The position numbers and the translations under genes were made by a program. Of a stretch of DNA of 64,000 nucleotides, positions 24,190-34,862 are shown piece by piece. The stretch covers positions 27,318,001 through 27,382,000 of the forward strand of contig NC_068922.1 in NCBI RefSeq assembly GCF_023091745.1, in the 5' to 3' direction. Positions within the stretch are counted from its first letter, which is position 1, and every line of letters begins with the position of its first letter. The notes under the pieces were generated by a model. The model saw only the letters and a list, made by a program, of their open reading frames with translations. It had not been told where the DNA came from and did no database searches. Origin of the DNA: Budorcas taxicolor. Its lineage: Eukaryota; Chordata; Mammalia; Artiodactyla; Bovidae.

Positions 24190-24713
24190 TTTTTTTTTTT
24201 TCTTTGTGAAATTGTTTTTACTTGTATTGGGCTACTGGAGATGGGTTGGGAAATATCTGCAGGGTATGCCCCAGCAGGGAAAGGTCCATTCTACTCTTCC
24301 TGGGATAATGTTTACAGCTTTTTCTTTTTCTTGAAGCTGCTGCTTTTGCTGGAATAAGCCTCTTTAGGTCCTGCTTGGAGAAGAATTTTCTCTTTTTCAG
24401 GGGGCGGGGGGAGACACGTCATTTCCTGACTCTCAGGGTTACTAACTGGTTCCTATTTAGGGAGACTTCCTCCTCTTGGGAAGACTTCCGCCGCCAGCTG
24501 TCTCATCAAGACCATTACAAACCAGCTCCTGACTGGAAAAAGATTTTTTTTTTCCCTTGGGTTTGGAGGAGGCAGATGGGTCTTCCATTCCATTCTCCTG
24601 AGGAGACTTCTGGGACTTTTGCTGTTACTTCTTTTTGGTGAACTTTCTGTTTAAATACACTTCTCCTTCATTCTCTCTGTCCTCCTTTTGAAGCTTCTAT
24701 TGACTTCTGTTAA
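24190..24713 (-). pseudogene. NOP56: Processed pseudogene, 3' part of NOP56
   Basis: NOP56 is a core protein of box C/D small nucleolar ribonucleoproteins. It has a lysine-rich C-terminal tail, and this copy shows that tail on the minus strand. PQENGMEDPS is read at about 24605-24571, then KKKSFS, an acidic segment ending DETAGG, PKRKKS (about 24480-24465) and an SSKSSS-K-rich stretch. It ends SQEE and a stop at 24293-24291. A 3' UTR-like segment and a T-run (24190-24201, a poly-A tail on the minus strand) follow, so it is intronless and retroposed. At least one in-frame stop and frameshifts break it. The 5' part of the gene is missing. Its right edge is at or before the next SINE's duplication. 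Identification rests on remembered protein motifs. Confidence 0.8.
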
Positions 24714-25043
24714 AAGCTGTCTTAAGGGCTTCCCTGATAGCTCAGATTGTAAAGAATCTGCCTGCAATGTAACAGATCCTGGTTCAATTCCTGGGTTAGC
24801 AAGATCTGCTGGAGAAGGGATAGGCTACCCACTCCAGTATTCTTGGGCTTCCCTTGTGGCTCAGCTGGTAAAGAATCTGCCTGCAATGTGGGAGACCTGG
24901 GTTCAATCCCTGCGTTGGGAAGATCCCCTGGAGAAGGGAAAGACCACCCACTCCAGTATTCTGGCCTGGAGAATTCCATGGATAGTCTATAGGATGGCAA
25001 AGAGTCAGACATGATTGAGAAACTTTCACAGAAGCTGTCTTAA
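24714..25043 (+). mobile_element. Bov-tA SINE with two tRNA heads, with target-site duplications
   Basis: Element at 24726-25031. Two tRNA-derived heads occur in tandem (starts near 24727 and 24845, each 'gggcttccct...gtaaagaatctgcctgcaatg'), followed by one full Bov-A body. The whole unit is flanked by an exact 12-bp duplication, aagctgtcttaa, at 24714-24725 and 25032-25043. The dimer was therefore inserted in one event. Confidence 0.95.
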
Positions 25044-25340
25044 CTGGTCATTTTGATCTTTCAGTCTCTTTATCTGGATAAATTCCTTATTATTATCATT
25101 GAGTTTCCTAACTCTCTTCAATTGTATTTCTTCTTATTTTTATGCTTCTTTTCTTATATACTTTTGATTTCTAAAGCTGTTATTTATATATGACTGTATT
25201 TTGTTCTTTTTTATGTACTATTATTTCAAATTCCACTGCTCTTTTTCATGGGTTGCATTCTTTTAAAAAAAAAAAAATCTCATTGAGAATTCTTAACACA
25301 CTCACTTTAAAGTCAAAATATATACTGCTGTAGTATATAT
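25044..25340. other. Unique AT-rich sequence
   Basis: Nothing recognised apart from a 13-A run near 25265. Confidence 0.55.
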
Positions 25341-25512
25341 TGGGCTTTCCTGGTGGCTCAGTTGGTAAAGAATCTGCCTACAATGGAGGAGACCCAGGTT
25401 TGATCCCTGTGTTGCCTGGAGAATCCCATGGACAGAAGAGTGTGGCAGGCTACAGTTCATGGGGTTGCACAGTGTGGGACATGACTGAACAACTAACACT
25501 TTCACTTTCATA
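25341..25512 (+). mobile_element. Bov-tA SINE with internal deletion
   Basis: tRNA-derived head 'gggctttcctggtggctcag' and B-box-like 'ggtttgatccctg', then directly 'ttgcctggagaatcccatgg', so the middle of the element (gaagatcccctggag...) is missing. It ends 'actttcactttca'. Confidence 0.92.
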
Positions 25513-25659
25513 ATATTTTTAATCTCTATGGTGAATTCAACTGCAGAATGTTTGTATATATTAAGTATTTTATTACCTCTCACAGTTAATTTTCCTCACA
25601 CATTTATAAATTTTTGCACACTCATCTTAAATGAGAAGTACTGTACTCATTCTTAGTCA

Positions 25660-25930
25660 TAATGTCTCAAACAGAATTCATCATCTTTCTCCACTACCTC
25701 AACTCTCCACTACCGTATACAGTGTGAAGTTTCTCTTGGCTGTCTTTTGTGGATCCTTTAACCAGAGACCCTTGTCAAAAACAATGTATCATTGACTCTT
25801 CCAACTACTGCATCTCCTTTCCAACATACTGTCCAGCTATCAATTTTTAACATTTTGCCATTTCTGTTCATCTCTATACAACACCCTTGAGATCAGCCTT
25901 CTATAAGTAACCTCAAATTTCAGTCCACAC
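25660..25930 (+). mobile_element. L2 LINE remnant
   Basis: 'gtctcaaacagaattcatca' and the following pyrimidine-rich segment match the order of the mammalian L2 3' region. It is strongly diverged, and its edges are uncertain. Confidence 0.5.
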
Positions 25931-26149
25931 TAGCTGTCAACACTGCTCAAATTGCTATTGCATTCCCAGAACATAAATTTACTTCCTATGCAAATTTGAG
26001 TTACATGAATTTTACATGCATACAAAATGCATACAAAATTTACAAGGAAAAGTCAGTTATATGCTTTTAACAAAAAAATTCAAACAGAGATAAAATGAGA
26101 TGATGATATATATTAGGATAACATTTTTCCTCCAAAGCAATTTCCATTC

Positions 26150-26835
26150 CTTCTGGAACCCTCCTATACTGTTGGTGGGAATGTGAATTTGTGCATCTAC
26201 TATGGAAAACAGTATAGACATTCCTCAAAAAATTAAGATAGTTGCCATATGATCCAACAATCCCACTCCTGGACAAATATCCAGACAAAAGTCTAATTCA
26301 AAAAGATACAAACATCCCTATGTTCATAGATGCACTATTCACAATAGCCAGGACATGTAAATAACCTAAATGTCCATCAACAGATGAACAGATAAAGAAG
26401 AGGTGGTACATGTATACAATGGAATACTACTTAGAGATAAAAAAGAATAAAATAATGCCATTTGCAGCTACATGGATGAGTCTAAAGATTATCATACTAC
26501 GTGAAGTAAGAAAAACAAATACTACATGATATCACTTATATGTGAAATCTAAAAGTATGGCACAAACTTATCTATAAAACAGAAACAGATTCACAGACAT
26601 GGATGGATTGGGAGTTTGGGATTAGCAGATGCATACTTTATATATAGGATGCATAAACAACATGGTCCTACATTCTAGCACATGGAACTGTATTCAATAT
26701 CATGTGATATATCATAATGGAAAAGAATATGAAAAAGACTGCATGTATAGATATATACACACATATATATAACTGAATCACTTTATTGTATACAGCAGAA
26801 ATCAATTATACTTCAATAAAATTTCTAAAAATATT
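26150..26835 (+). mobile_element. Older L1 LINE, 3' end
   Basis: It starts inside the L1 ORF2 C-terminus ('actgttggtgggaatgtgaa', 'caacaatcccactcctgg', 'acaatggaatactactta') and runs through a diverged 3' UTR to 'cttcaataaaatttc'. It is more mutated than the L1 at 11956. The ORF2 trace has stops in every frame. Confidence 0.9.
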
Positions 26836-27230
26836 CCCTCCTTCCTAGCCTGCTTCAGAGCTCTCCAATCACAAATCATGAATGAAAGTTTTAGTTCCTT
26901 TTCATCAGATCTCTCTATAAAACTTGCATTAAAGTTCAGTTTCACTGAGGCACATATCCCAAGATGAATTCAGAGTGTAAGAGACTTATTGGAGGAGGTG
27001 GGATTGGAGAAGATGAGAAAGTCTTCAGACTATGATGCCAGCCTTACACCTGACGAAAGGGAGAGGGAAGAAAGAGACATGGACTTCACACAAAATGACC
27101 CAAAATACGTGGACAGCAATAAACCATCAGTATTGTTTTATTTCCATAACAACGTTGATCAATTATCAGATTATCTTCCTGTGTTAAATTCATATTGCCT
27201 ATATTGCCATGACATGCAATTACACAAGCT
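26836..27230. other. Unique sequence
   Basis: No repeat recognised. A 246-bp open frame starting at 26989 runs into the BovB copy and resembles no protein I know. Confidence 0.5.
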
Positions 27231-27951
27231 ATGAAAAAGTTGGCTTAAAGCTCACCATTCAGAAAACGAAGATCATGGCATCTGGTCCCATCACTTCATG
27301 GCAAATAGATGGGGAAACAGTGGAAACAGTGTCAGACTTTATTTTGGGGGGCTCCAAAATCACTGCAGATGGTGACTGCAGTCATGAAATTAAAAGACAC
27401 TTACTCCTTGGAAGAAAAGTTATGACCAACCTAGATAGCATATTCAAAAGCAGATATTGGTCCATGACTAAGGTCCATGACTAAAGCAGACTAAGGTCCA
27501 TCTAGTCAAGGCTATGGTTTTTCCAGTGGTCATTTTGGATGTGAGAGTTGGACTGTGAAGAAAGCTGAGCGTCGAAGAATTGATGCTTTTGAACTGTGGT
27601 GTTGGAGAAGACTCTTGAGAGTCCCTTGGACTGCAAGGAGATCCAACCAGTCCATTCTGAAGGAGATCAGCCCTGGGATTTCTTTGGAAGGAATGATGCT
27701 AAAGCTGAAATTCCAGTACTTTGGCCACCTCATGCGAAGAGTTGACTCATTGAAAAGACTCTGATGTTGGGAGGGATTGAGGGCAGGAGGAGAAGGGGAC
27801 AACAGAGGATGAGATGGCTGGATGGCATCACTGACTCAATGGACGTGAGTTTGAGTAAACTCCAGGAGTTGGTGATGGACAGGGAGGCCTGTGCTGTGAT
27901 TCATGGGGTCGCAAAGAGTTGGACATGACTGAGCGACTGAACTGAACTGAA
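27231..27951 (+). mobile_element. BovB LINE, 5'-truncated
   Basis: It starts just downstream of the reverse-transcriptase YADD box (EKVGLKL-type block) and continues through KTKIMASGPITSW, LLLGRKVMTNL and ELWCWRRLLR to the 3' tail 'actgaactgaag'. A small repeated insertion near 27455-27495 ('aaggtccatgactaa' region) and frameshifts break the frame. Confidence 0.95.
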
Positions 27952-28300
27952 GTGATACACTCTTTCACTCTAAAGGAAGAATTTATACATGAAACAGGAA
28001 ACTTGAACTAGAAAAACTATCCTCCAGTTACCTTTCAAACTCTAGATACCAAAACTCTATTGTGAAAAATGATTCAATAGTCCTATTTCACTTCACTCTT
28101 CATACAGACACATATGTGTGGAAGTGAAACTCTTAGCTGTATCTTGTGTTCTGACAGTAGCCTTCTGACTAGAGATTTCTACCTTTCAGAAAAACAAAGT
28201 CTTCAAACACCATGATTAACTCTTGCGTGGATGAACCAGAACCATGGCAAATGGAGACCAACTTTTGTGACTTAAGCAAGATGAAACTATTTCCTCTCTG
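27952..28300. other. Unique sequence
   Basis: Nothing recognised. Confidence 0.5.
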
Positions 28301-28437
28301 TTTTTTGTTTGTTTGTCTGTTTTGTTTTTGGCTGCAATGACCAGTAGGTGGAATCTTAGTGACCTGACCAAAGACTGATCTGCATCCCATGCACTGGATG
28401 TGTGGAGTCTTAACCCCTAGACCGCTAGTGAAGTTCC
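28301..28437 (-). mobile_element. CHR-type tRNA-derived SINE
   Basis: The minus strand begins ggaacttcactagcggtctag and ends in an A-rich/CAAA tail (plus-strand T-rich 28301-28329). The degenerate head is consistent with the CHR family. Confidence 0.7.
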
Positions 28438-28558
28438 AAAATCATTTTCTCTTTGATAATTCAGATGATGTATGTATTGCCTATTTCTGGGGGCTCTGTA
28501 TGCAACGTAAGTCACCCCCAATACATTGGTATTATTTCAAATCAAATTGTATAATTTT

Positions 28559-28775
28559 GGCTTCCCAGGTGGTTCAGTAGGTAAAGAATATGCCTGCAAT
28601 GCAGGAGACTGCCTGTAACGCAGGGGACCCCAGGTTCCATCCCCCCAGGTCGATAAGATCCCCTGGAGAAGGAAATGGCAACCCACTTCAATATTCTTAC
28701 CTGGGAAATCCCATGGACAGAGGAGGGTACAGTCCATGGGGTCACAAAGAGTCAGACACAACTGAGCAACTAAAC
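28559..28775 (+). mobile_element. Bov-tA SINE
   Basis: Head 'ggcttcccaggtggttcag' with a short local duplication in the head ('gcctgcaatgcagg', 'gcctgtaacgcagg'), then the Bov-A body through 'gtcacaaagagtcagacac'. Confidence 0.93.
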
Positions 28776-31221
28776 TACTGCTCTTTATTAGGATGAGATT
28801 TTATAATTCTCAAAGCATTTCTAGGAACATGTTCCTCAGAAGAACCCTGAATCAACCTTGTGAAATAGTCATAGGTGGGTTTATTATCCCCATTTTTCAA
28901 TTGAGTAAGTGGAGTACAAGAGCTGTTCAATTTTTTGAGCTGGATTTGGTCTACTATTTGATGCAACCAAGCTTTGAGTCCTTGTACATTTCCCTATCAA
29001 TTCTCCAAAGAATTTAATAATGATTATAACATGAAAAATGATTAATTTTTCTCTTTGCTTTAAAATAGAAAACAATGGGAATTACATGTAGTATGTCTGG
29101 AGTACCTACATATTATTTTGATGGGACAAAAACTTTCTCAGACCTCATTCCAAGAATTAAAGAAAAACAATTAAATTTTTTTAAAAAAATTACATTACAG
29201 TGCTTTGGGAGAGAAAAGAAAGAATGTTGCAGGATAGTATTTTCATATTTTACCTAATCAACCTACATTATAGGAGATATTTTAGACAATGGATAAAGTC
29301 TCTGTCTCTTACAGTCCAAAAACAGTGAGCCAAACCAGAATTTTTCAATGATATCTGAGGTAAATATTACTAAAGACAACTCCTTGGATATGAATTTTTT
29401 CTTGCCTAGTTTATTGAAAGTGTCTGCTTATAGTTTTCTACTGACCCTACCTATCACCTTTTAATTAAATAAGCTGATAAAATTTCATCTTAGTGCAGAA
29501 TTTCCTTTGCTTGGGCCTTGCTGCTTTGTTCTGCTGCATATCACCTGTCTTGGTTTTCTATTGTATGGGTGTTTACACGGGGATGTGCTGTAACTCAAGA
29601 ATAAGCAGAAGGTGCTTTCATTGTTATAAATCAAATTGGTTTAACCTGTGATTGGGGTAAAAGCAGCCCCAGCTTTCTGAAGACTATACTCCCTGCTGAA
29701 AATTGCTAGGTTGCTCTTTTTCTCTTTTTTTCCTGTCGCCTTAACTGGGTTTGGAGGCCTTTAGAAGTCCAGAGCATGACTACTTAGGCAACCACGGTTT
29801 TCTAGCGTGAATTAATAGGCCAAATGTATTGAGCAGAACTGACCTTTGCTTTTATATATAATGCCATCATAATTGATGTAAACTTCTTTATCTAGGTTGC
29901 AGGTATTAGATTACTTCCTAGTTCTTTATTGCAATCAGCAGGGTGTTAATTTGATTTTTTTTTTAACTCCTGAATTCTTTCATTCTCATTACTGGTTTCC
30001 TAATGAAAATCGATGGATAAAATAAATGAAACCTAAATATCATAATCCTAAAACCCCTACTATTTTAGAGTTCTATGGTCATTTGCTTTAGGCATTCATT
30101 GAACCATGTATGACTTGTAGAAAGATAATCAAGTTTTTTTTTTTCTTTTTGCAACTGGTATTGAGTACAAAATACAAAACAAATCACCAACTGTGTACAT
30201 GCTCAGAGTAAGCATTCATTAAAAGACACACTATTTCTCAGAATGCTTCCCTAGTAAATTAGGCTTATGGAAAATATTTGTAACACAAAAAATATAAACA
30301 AAGTATAGAAATCTATTAAATTAGCTGAATAGTAGTTAGCATTTCTGACAAAAATTTGGGTGTATTATGAAACTGATTATTTTATGTTTAAATAAGTTTA
30401 ATTTTTCCTATAATTTTCTTAGACAAATATTCTCAACAGCTTAACTTAAAAATTGGAGAACTGGAGGGGGAAGAATGCTATGAATAATTGCTTCCTGAGA
30501 AGCATGTTTACAAAGTTCTCTGTTTTCCTTTCTTCAAAATAAATGTCTTGGCTTCCCATTTCAATTCTGGTCATTAAAATTACCTAAAGTTTTCACTAGT
30601 AATATTATCAAAGTTCGAATGAAATTCAAGATAATAGAGATATCCTTAGCTGAAAAGAGTATGAGACTATGATTTTCAATCTTGCAGATTTAAAGGCAAG
30701 AAAAATTACCCTGGACAAACAGTAAAAGGAATATGATATCCATATATCCTATGTAATTCAGAGATCTTACTTTAAGTATATGAATACTTGCATGAAAGAC
30801 ATATTTACTGATCCAAAACTTTCTTTAAATTGATAAATGTTGGCAAACCAATATCCTTTAGTCAGCTGACTAATATCAGTTTTCACAAATATCAGATCAA
30901 GAAAATGAAAAGGTTAATAGTAATTGCACACTCAGTATGTGTGCACAAATAAGAGTGATCTTTAGTCCTTTTAAGATATGCCACTTTAACACACAAATAA
31001 GTTATTTTGAGTTTATATGAGAATTAACTAATACATTGCATTTGAAGGACATTTCAAAAAATATTTATTGATTACATTACTAAGGTTATAATAACTGCTA
31101 ACATCAAACTTCTGTTATACACCACATACAGCTCCTTGGCCAAAATGAACAGAATTTTAGCTGTAGATTTATAACTAAGACTAGTCATTCAGGCCAGACA
31201 TTAACCAACTGATTGATACCA
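28776..31221. other. Unique AT-rich sequence; possible conserved element at 29500-29960
   Basis: 2.4 kb free of repeats I can name. The part at 29500-29960 has balanced composition, a TAATTGATG-type homeodomain-like core near 29870, and no coding potential, which could be a regulatory element. This is inference without alignment. Confidence 0.45.
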
Positions 31222-31347
31222 GAGATGGAGTAGGAACAGCAACCCACTCCAGTATTCTTGCCTGGGAAATTCCATGGACAGAGGAGCCTGGCAGGCTACA
31301 TTCCATGGACTCTCAAAGAGTTGGACATGACTGAGTGACTGAGCATA
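31222..31347 (+). mobile_element. Bov-A body fragment (SINE)
   Basis: Only the Bov-A part is present: 'aacccactccagtattcttg', 'attccatggacagaggagcc', 'gagttggacatgactgag'. The tRNA head is absent. Confidence 0.88.
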
Positions 31348-31550
31348 GTGTGTGCATATTCAGAAACGGGCTCCTTTCCCATTGCTTAATGCTATTCGGA
31401 AGTCATTAGACTTACAGACTCTATTATCAGAAAAGTCACACCCTACATTGCCAGAAATTCATTGTTAACAATCCTAGTTACCTAATGCTTAAATTTTTCT
31501 CATCAACAACTGCTTGCATTATTCCAAAGCTTATTCCTTTTGTTTCAGTC

Positions 31551-32026
31551 AGTTCAGTTCAGTTCACTCGCTCAGTCGTGGCAGACTCTTTGCAACCCCA
31601 TGGACTGTAGCACGCCAGGCCACCCTGTCCATCTCCAACTCCCCGAGTTTACTCAAACTCATGTCCATTGAGTCAGTGATGCCATCCAACCATCTCATCC
31701 TCTGTCATCCCCTTCTCCTCTCACCTTCAATCTTTCCCAGCATCAGGGTCTTTTCAAATGAGTCAGTTCGTCCCATCAGGTGGTCAAAGTACTGGAGTTT
31801 CAGCTTCAGCATCAGTCCTTCCAATGAATATTCAGGACTGATGTCCTTTAGGATGGACTGGTTGGATCTCCTTGAGGTCCAAGGGACCCTCAAGAGTCTT
31901 CTCCAACACCACAGTTCAAAAGCATCAATTCTTCAGCGCCCAGCTTTCTTTATAGTCCAACTCTCACATCCATACATGACTACTGGAAAAAACACAGCTT
32001 TGACTAGACAGACTTTTGTTGGCAAA
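31551..32026 (-). mobile_element. BovB LINE 3' end
   Basis: The minus strand covers the last ~475 bp of BovB, from the 'gtctgtctagtcaaagctgtg' region (5' edge near 32026) to the 3' tail at 31551. The ORF trace reads RVPWTSRRSNQSIL and LMLGKIEGERRRG. Confidence 0.95.
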
Positions 32027-32039
32027 CCAGGGGTGGCTA

Positions 32040-32720
32040 GGAGTTATTAGGGTGACCAAGGGACAGCTTACTGATCAGCTCTGTGGGACATCTAGATAAA
32101 GCACGACCCCCCAAACCATGCTGTCCACAGGCACCAGCCCTGGAAGTGGGCCTCGAACCCACAACGCCCAGAGCCAACCTCCAGGCCACACATGGCTCCA
32201 CTGGGTCTTCAGGGCACTGCACCTCCAGGAGGAAGCAGCGGAGGCCCAGGAGCCCATAGTCCGCGTGCTCCTCCTCCCACCGTTTACCAGTCCTCCCCGG
32301 GATCTGGCTGGAGTGTGAATGCAACAGCGCCAAGAGGCAACAACTTCCCTGGGTCAAGCACAACGTGGGCGTTCTCACCGCAGGTCCGGACCGCAGCCCA
32401 CACTGAGCCGACTCCAAGTTCAAACTTCCTCACTCCAGCTTCTTGCGTTGAACGACGCAGGGAATGAAACAGACTTGACATGGGATAACCCAGCTTCCTG
32501 CTCCGGACCTGGGCTAGGACTCTGGAATCCAGTATTTCGGGAGTGTGAGGCATAGCTGACACCGTCTGGGTCCCGGAAGTTCACCCACTCTGGCCGAGGG
32601 CTTGGACCACTAGCCAATAGGGCTTCCGGTTCCAATATGAGGCCTTGCCCCAGGTTTATGGAGAGGCGACAAACTTCATGTTGAGGTACGTTTTGACGAC
32701 TGGCTGAGAAAGTCGTCTAA
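32040..32720 (+). promoter_or_regulatory. Isolated CpG-rich block, candidate promoter
   Basis: A GC- and CpG-rich block (I count roughly 25 CpGs) in an otherwise AT-rich, CpG-poor window. On the plus strand it has a CCAAT box (32614-32618), an ETS-type site cttccggt (32623-32630), then about 55 bp to a strong splice-donor-like gag/gtacgt (32683-32691). A 7-bp perfect hairpin lies at 32695-32717. On the minus strand there is another donor-like gcg/gtgaga near 32373-32381. Open frames on both strands match nothing I know. It may be a promoter and first exon of a gene or lncRNA, a retroposed 5' end, or an unrecognised GC-rich repeat. Confidence 0.4.
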
Positions 32721-33414
32721 AAGGAATTTTGAGTTAAAGTTTTCAACACGGTGCACATGAAAACCTTTCTGCTGAGTCCTTCCAGGCATCTAATCTAAAC
32801 AACTTTTATAACTTTTGAGTTATGTCTGTTGGAAATTTTCAGCTGTTCCTAACGGTAAAGTTTTGTTTTAAGTGGGAGGCAGATATTTTTGTCAATATTT
32901 TTGTTAATACATCTAACATATAGACATAATGTATGTCTAAAATGAAATGAGGTAATTTTAGAAAGAAGAGTATTATTTTTTTAAGTTCAAATTGATTCAA
33001 GTCTCTAATTGAAATTCATTTTTCAGTAGCTCTTGCTGACTAAAAATTGATTCTTTTTTTTTTTTTTTTGTCATTTTTGTCCAAGTTGGCCTCTTGAAGC
33101 TTTAGAGGATTACAAGAACTCAGTCTATTTGCCAAGTTATCTTTTAGTAAAATCATAGCCTTGTTTGGTCTTGAAATTGACCACACTCTAAAGCCCTCTA
33201 ATTTTGAGATGGAAGAGAAGTGGAAAACTTGGTACAAATATGTATTTACCATTTTCAAGAACAAGTAATTGTGTTGATTAAACCAGTAATCTTTATTTCT
33301 GCCCATTTTGAGAGGCACATTGCTTTCTCACTTTTTTTTTTTTTTTTTTTTTGGTATTGATAAAGACGTGGAGAATGTACTCTTATTAGAAGTTGCCTAA
33401 GCTGATACCTTTTT
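32721..33414. other. Unique sequence with two long T runs
   Basis: Runs of 16 T (33054-33069) and 21 T (33332-33352) occur. They could mark 3' tails of old minus-strand retroposons, but I could not recognise a parent sequence to their right. Confidence 0.5.
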
Positions 33415-33614
33415 CAGGAATTTTTAACCTGTGGTTCAAGTATCCTTCAGGGGGATGGATGGATTGATCATGGATGGGTTTTAGAAAATGGGGAAATTCC
33501 CTCAATTCTGTGGAAATTTCTTTGGTTTGTGTGTTAGGTATAATTTTTTCTGGGCAGAAGATCCATTGCTTTCACCAAAAAGACTTTATAGCCACCTAAA
33601 ATTAAGAGTCTAGG
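33415..33614 (+). mobile_element. hAT-type non-autonomous DNA transposon
   Basis: It starts caggaatttttaacctg and ends ctaaaattaagagtctagg, which are degenerate inverted ends. Between them are 'ttcagggggatggatggat' and 'gggcagaagatccattgctt', in the order of a common mammalian MER-type hAT element. The exact subfamily is uncertain. Confidence 0.55.
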
Positions 33615-34728
33615 TTTTTATGATACATAGGTTGTGAATGAAGGGTGAATTTGGAGATGGAAACTTTTGTAGTTTTGGGTAACAATTGAACGAGATGGCG
33701 GCCCTGTAAAATTTAAATCTACTCATTAAATTTTAGAAACCTTGAATTTTTTTAAACAAACTAATCTTCAGTCTCTTTTATTTCTGAATTCTACACAGTT
33801 AGGTCTAATTTGAATTAATATTTGTGAGTCAGTTTATGTATAACATGTTAAATTTATACATGAAGTAAACAAGACTTATTCTAATAGTATCTATGCATGA
33901 AATGTCAAGTAGAAAATTTTAGCAAATATTTTACTGATTCACACCCAAAAGCTTCTCTAATCAAAATAAAGCAATCAACGAAAACAACAAAATATTATCT
34001 GGCCCTAATTGAATATTCAGAAATTCAATATGAATTGGTTCTCTCTCCTCTTTCTACACATATGTGAATGTGTGCACACATGCCAACCATGCCTAGATTC
34101 CTAAATTTTTCTGTTGAAAAGCTTTTTATTATCCTTAAAGATTGATAACTGTCAAATGTAGACAAAGCAATAGATAGGGAGGTAGGACTTCCTGCCTGAG
34201 TCGGAAGGAGGACATGACTATGCCATCCAGCAGAGGAATTCAACATCAGATGGTATAATCACCTGTGAAGGACCCAGGGTAGAATTTAAATATTTAGAGG
34301 CCTTTTGTGTTGAATAGCAGACCTTGCCCACTTCTGTCACTCACAGCTCCCCAGTTTACTTCCAACCTTATCTGAAAGGATATCTTCCATTAACGCAAGA
34401 AGTGTAATTTACCATTTATTTAGCACTTGTTCTTTACACAGAGGCTTCCATTTAGAGCAACTGTTGGAGTTAAGATTTGGATCTGGTCCCTCAAATAGCC
34501 TGAATAGGAGGACCTCAGACAAGTAGATGCAAGATACTAGCAATTTATTTCATACCAACTTCCAAAATGATAACCTTTTGAACACTGTTCACCTCTGTCT
34601 GACTCAAACTGATGACCACCAGCTAAAAGGCAGGGGGTTATCTCTGAGCAATTTGTGTGGACTTCCATAAATTGTTCTCTGGGCCAATGCAATTGAAACC
34701 TCTTCTCCAGCTGAAAATTCTTCTCCGA
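33615..34728. other. Unique AT-rich sequence
   Basis: No gene or repeat recognised. Confidence 0.5.
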
Positions 34729-34862
34729 GGACTTCCCTAGTGGTCCAGTGGTTAAGAAGCTGTGCTTCTGCTGCAGGGGCTCAGGTTCAATCTCTGGTTG
34801 GGGAACTAAGATCCCACGTACCACGGGATGTGGCCACAAAATATAAAAAGAAGAAAAAAATC
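34729..34862 (+). mobile_element. CHR-type tRNA-Glu-derived SINE
   Basis: 'ggacttccctagtggtccag' head, B-box-like 'ggttcaatctctgg', 'ggggaactaagatcccac' and an A-rich tail. It is one of the better-preserved CHR copies here. Confidence 0.88.

Noticed and set aside
24688..25014. 108-codon open frame across the dimer SINE
   Set aside because: It is an artefact of SINE sequence, with no known protein similarity expected.
32146..32162. tRNA T-arm-like sequence on the minus strand (gtggg, 7-nt loop ttcgagg, cccac) in the CpG-rich block
   Set aside because: A ~75-nt cloverleaf can only be forced: the acceptor stem has a mismatch, and no convincing D-arm, A box or anticodon stem is present.
32037..32562. 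Open frames on both strands in the CpG-rich block (for example minus 32037-32423)
   Set aside because: Low stop-codon density is expected at this GC content. The translations show no domain or family that I know, so they are not called as genes.
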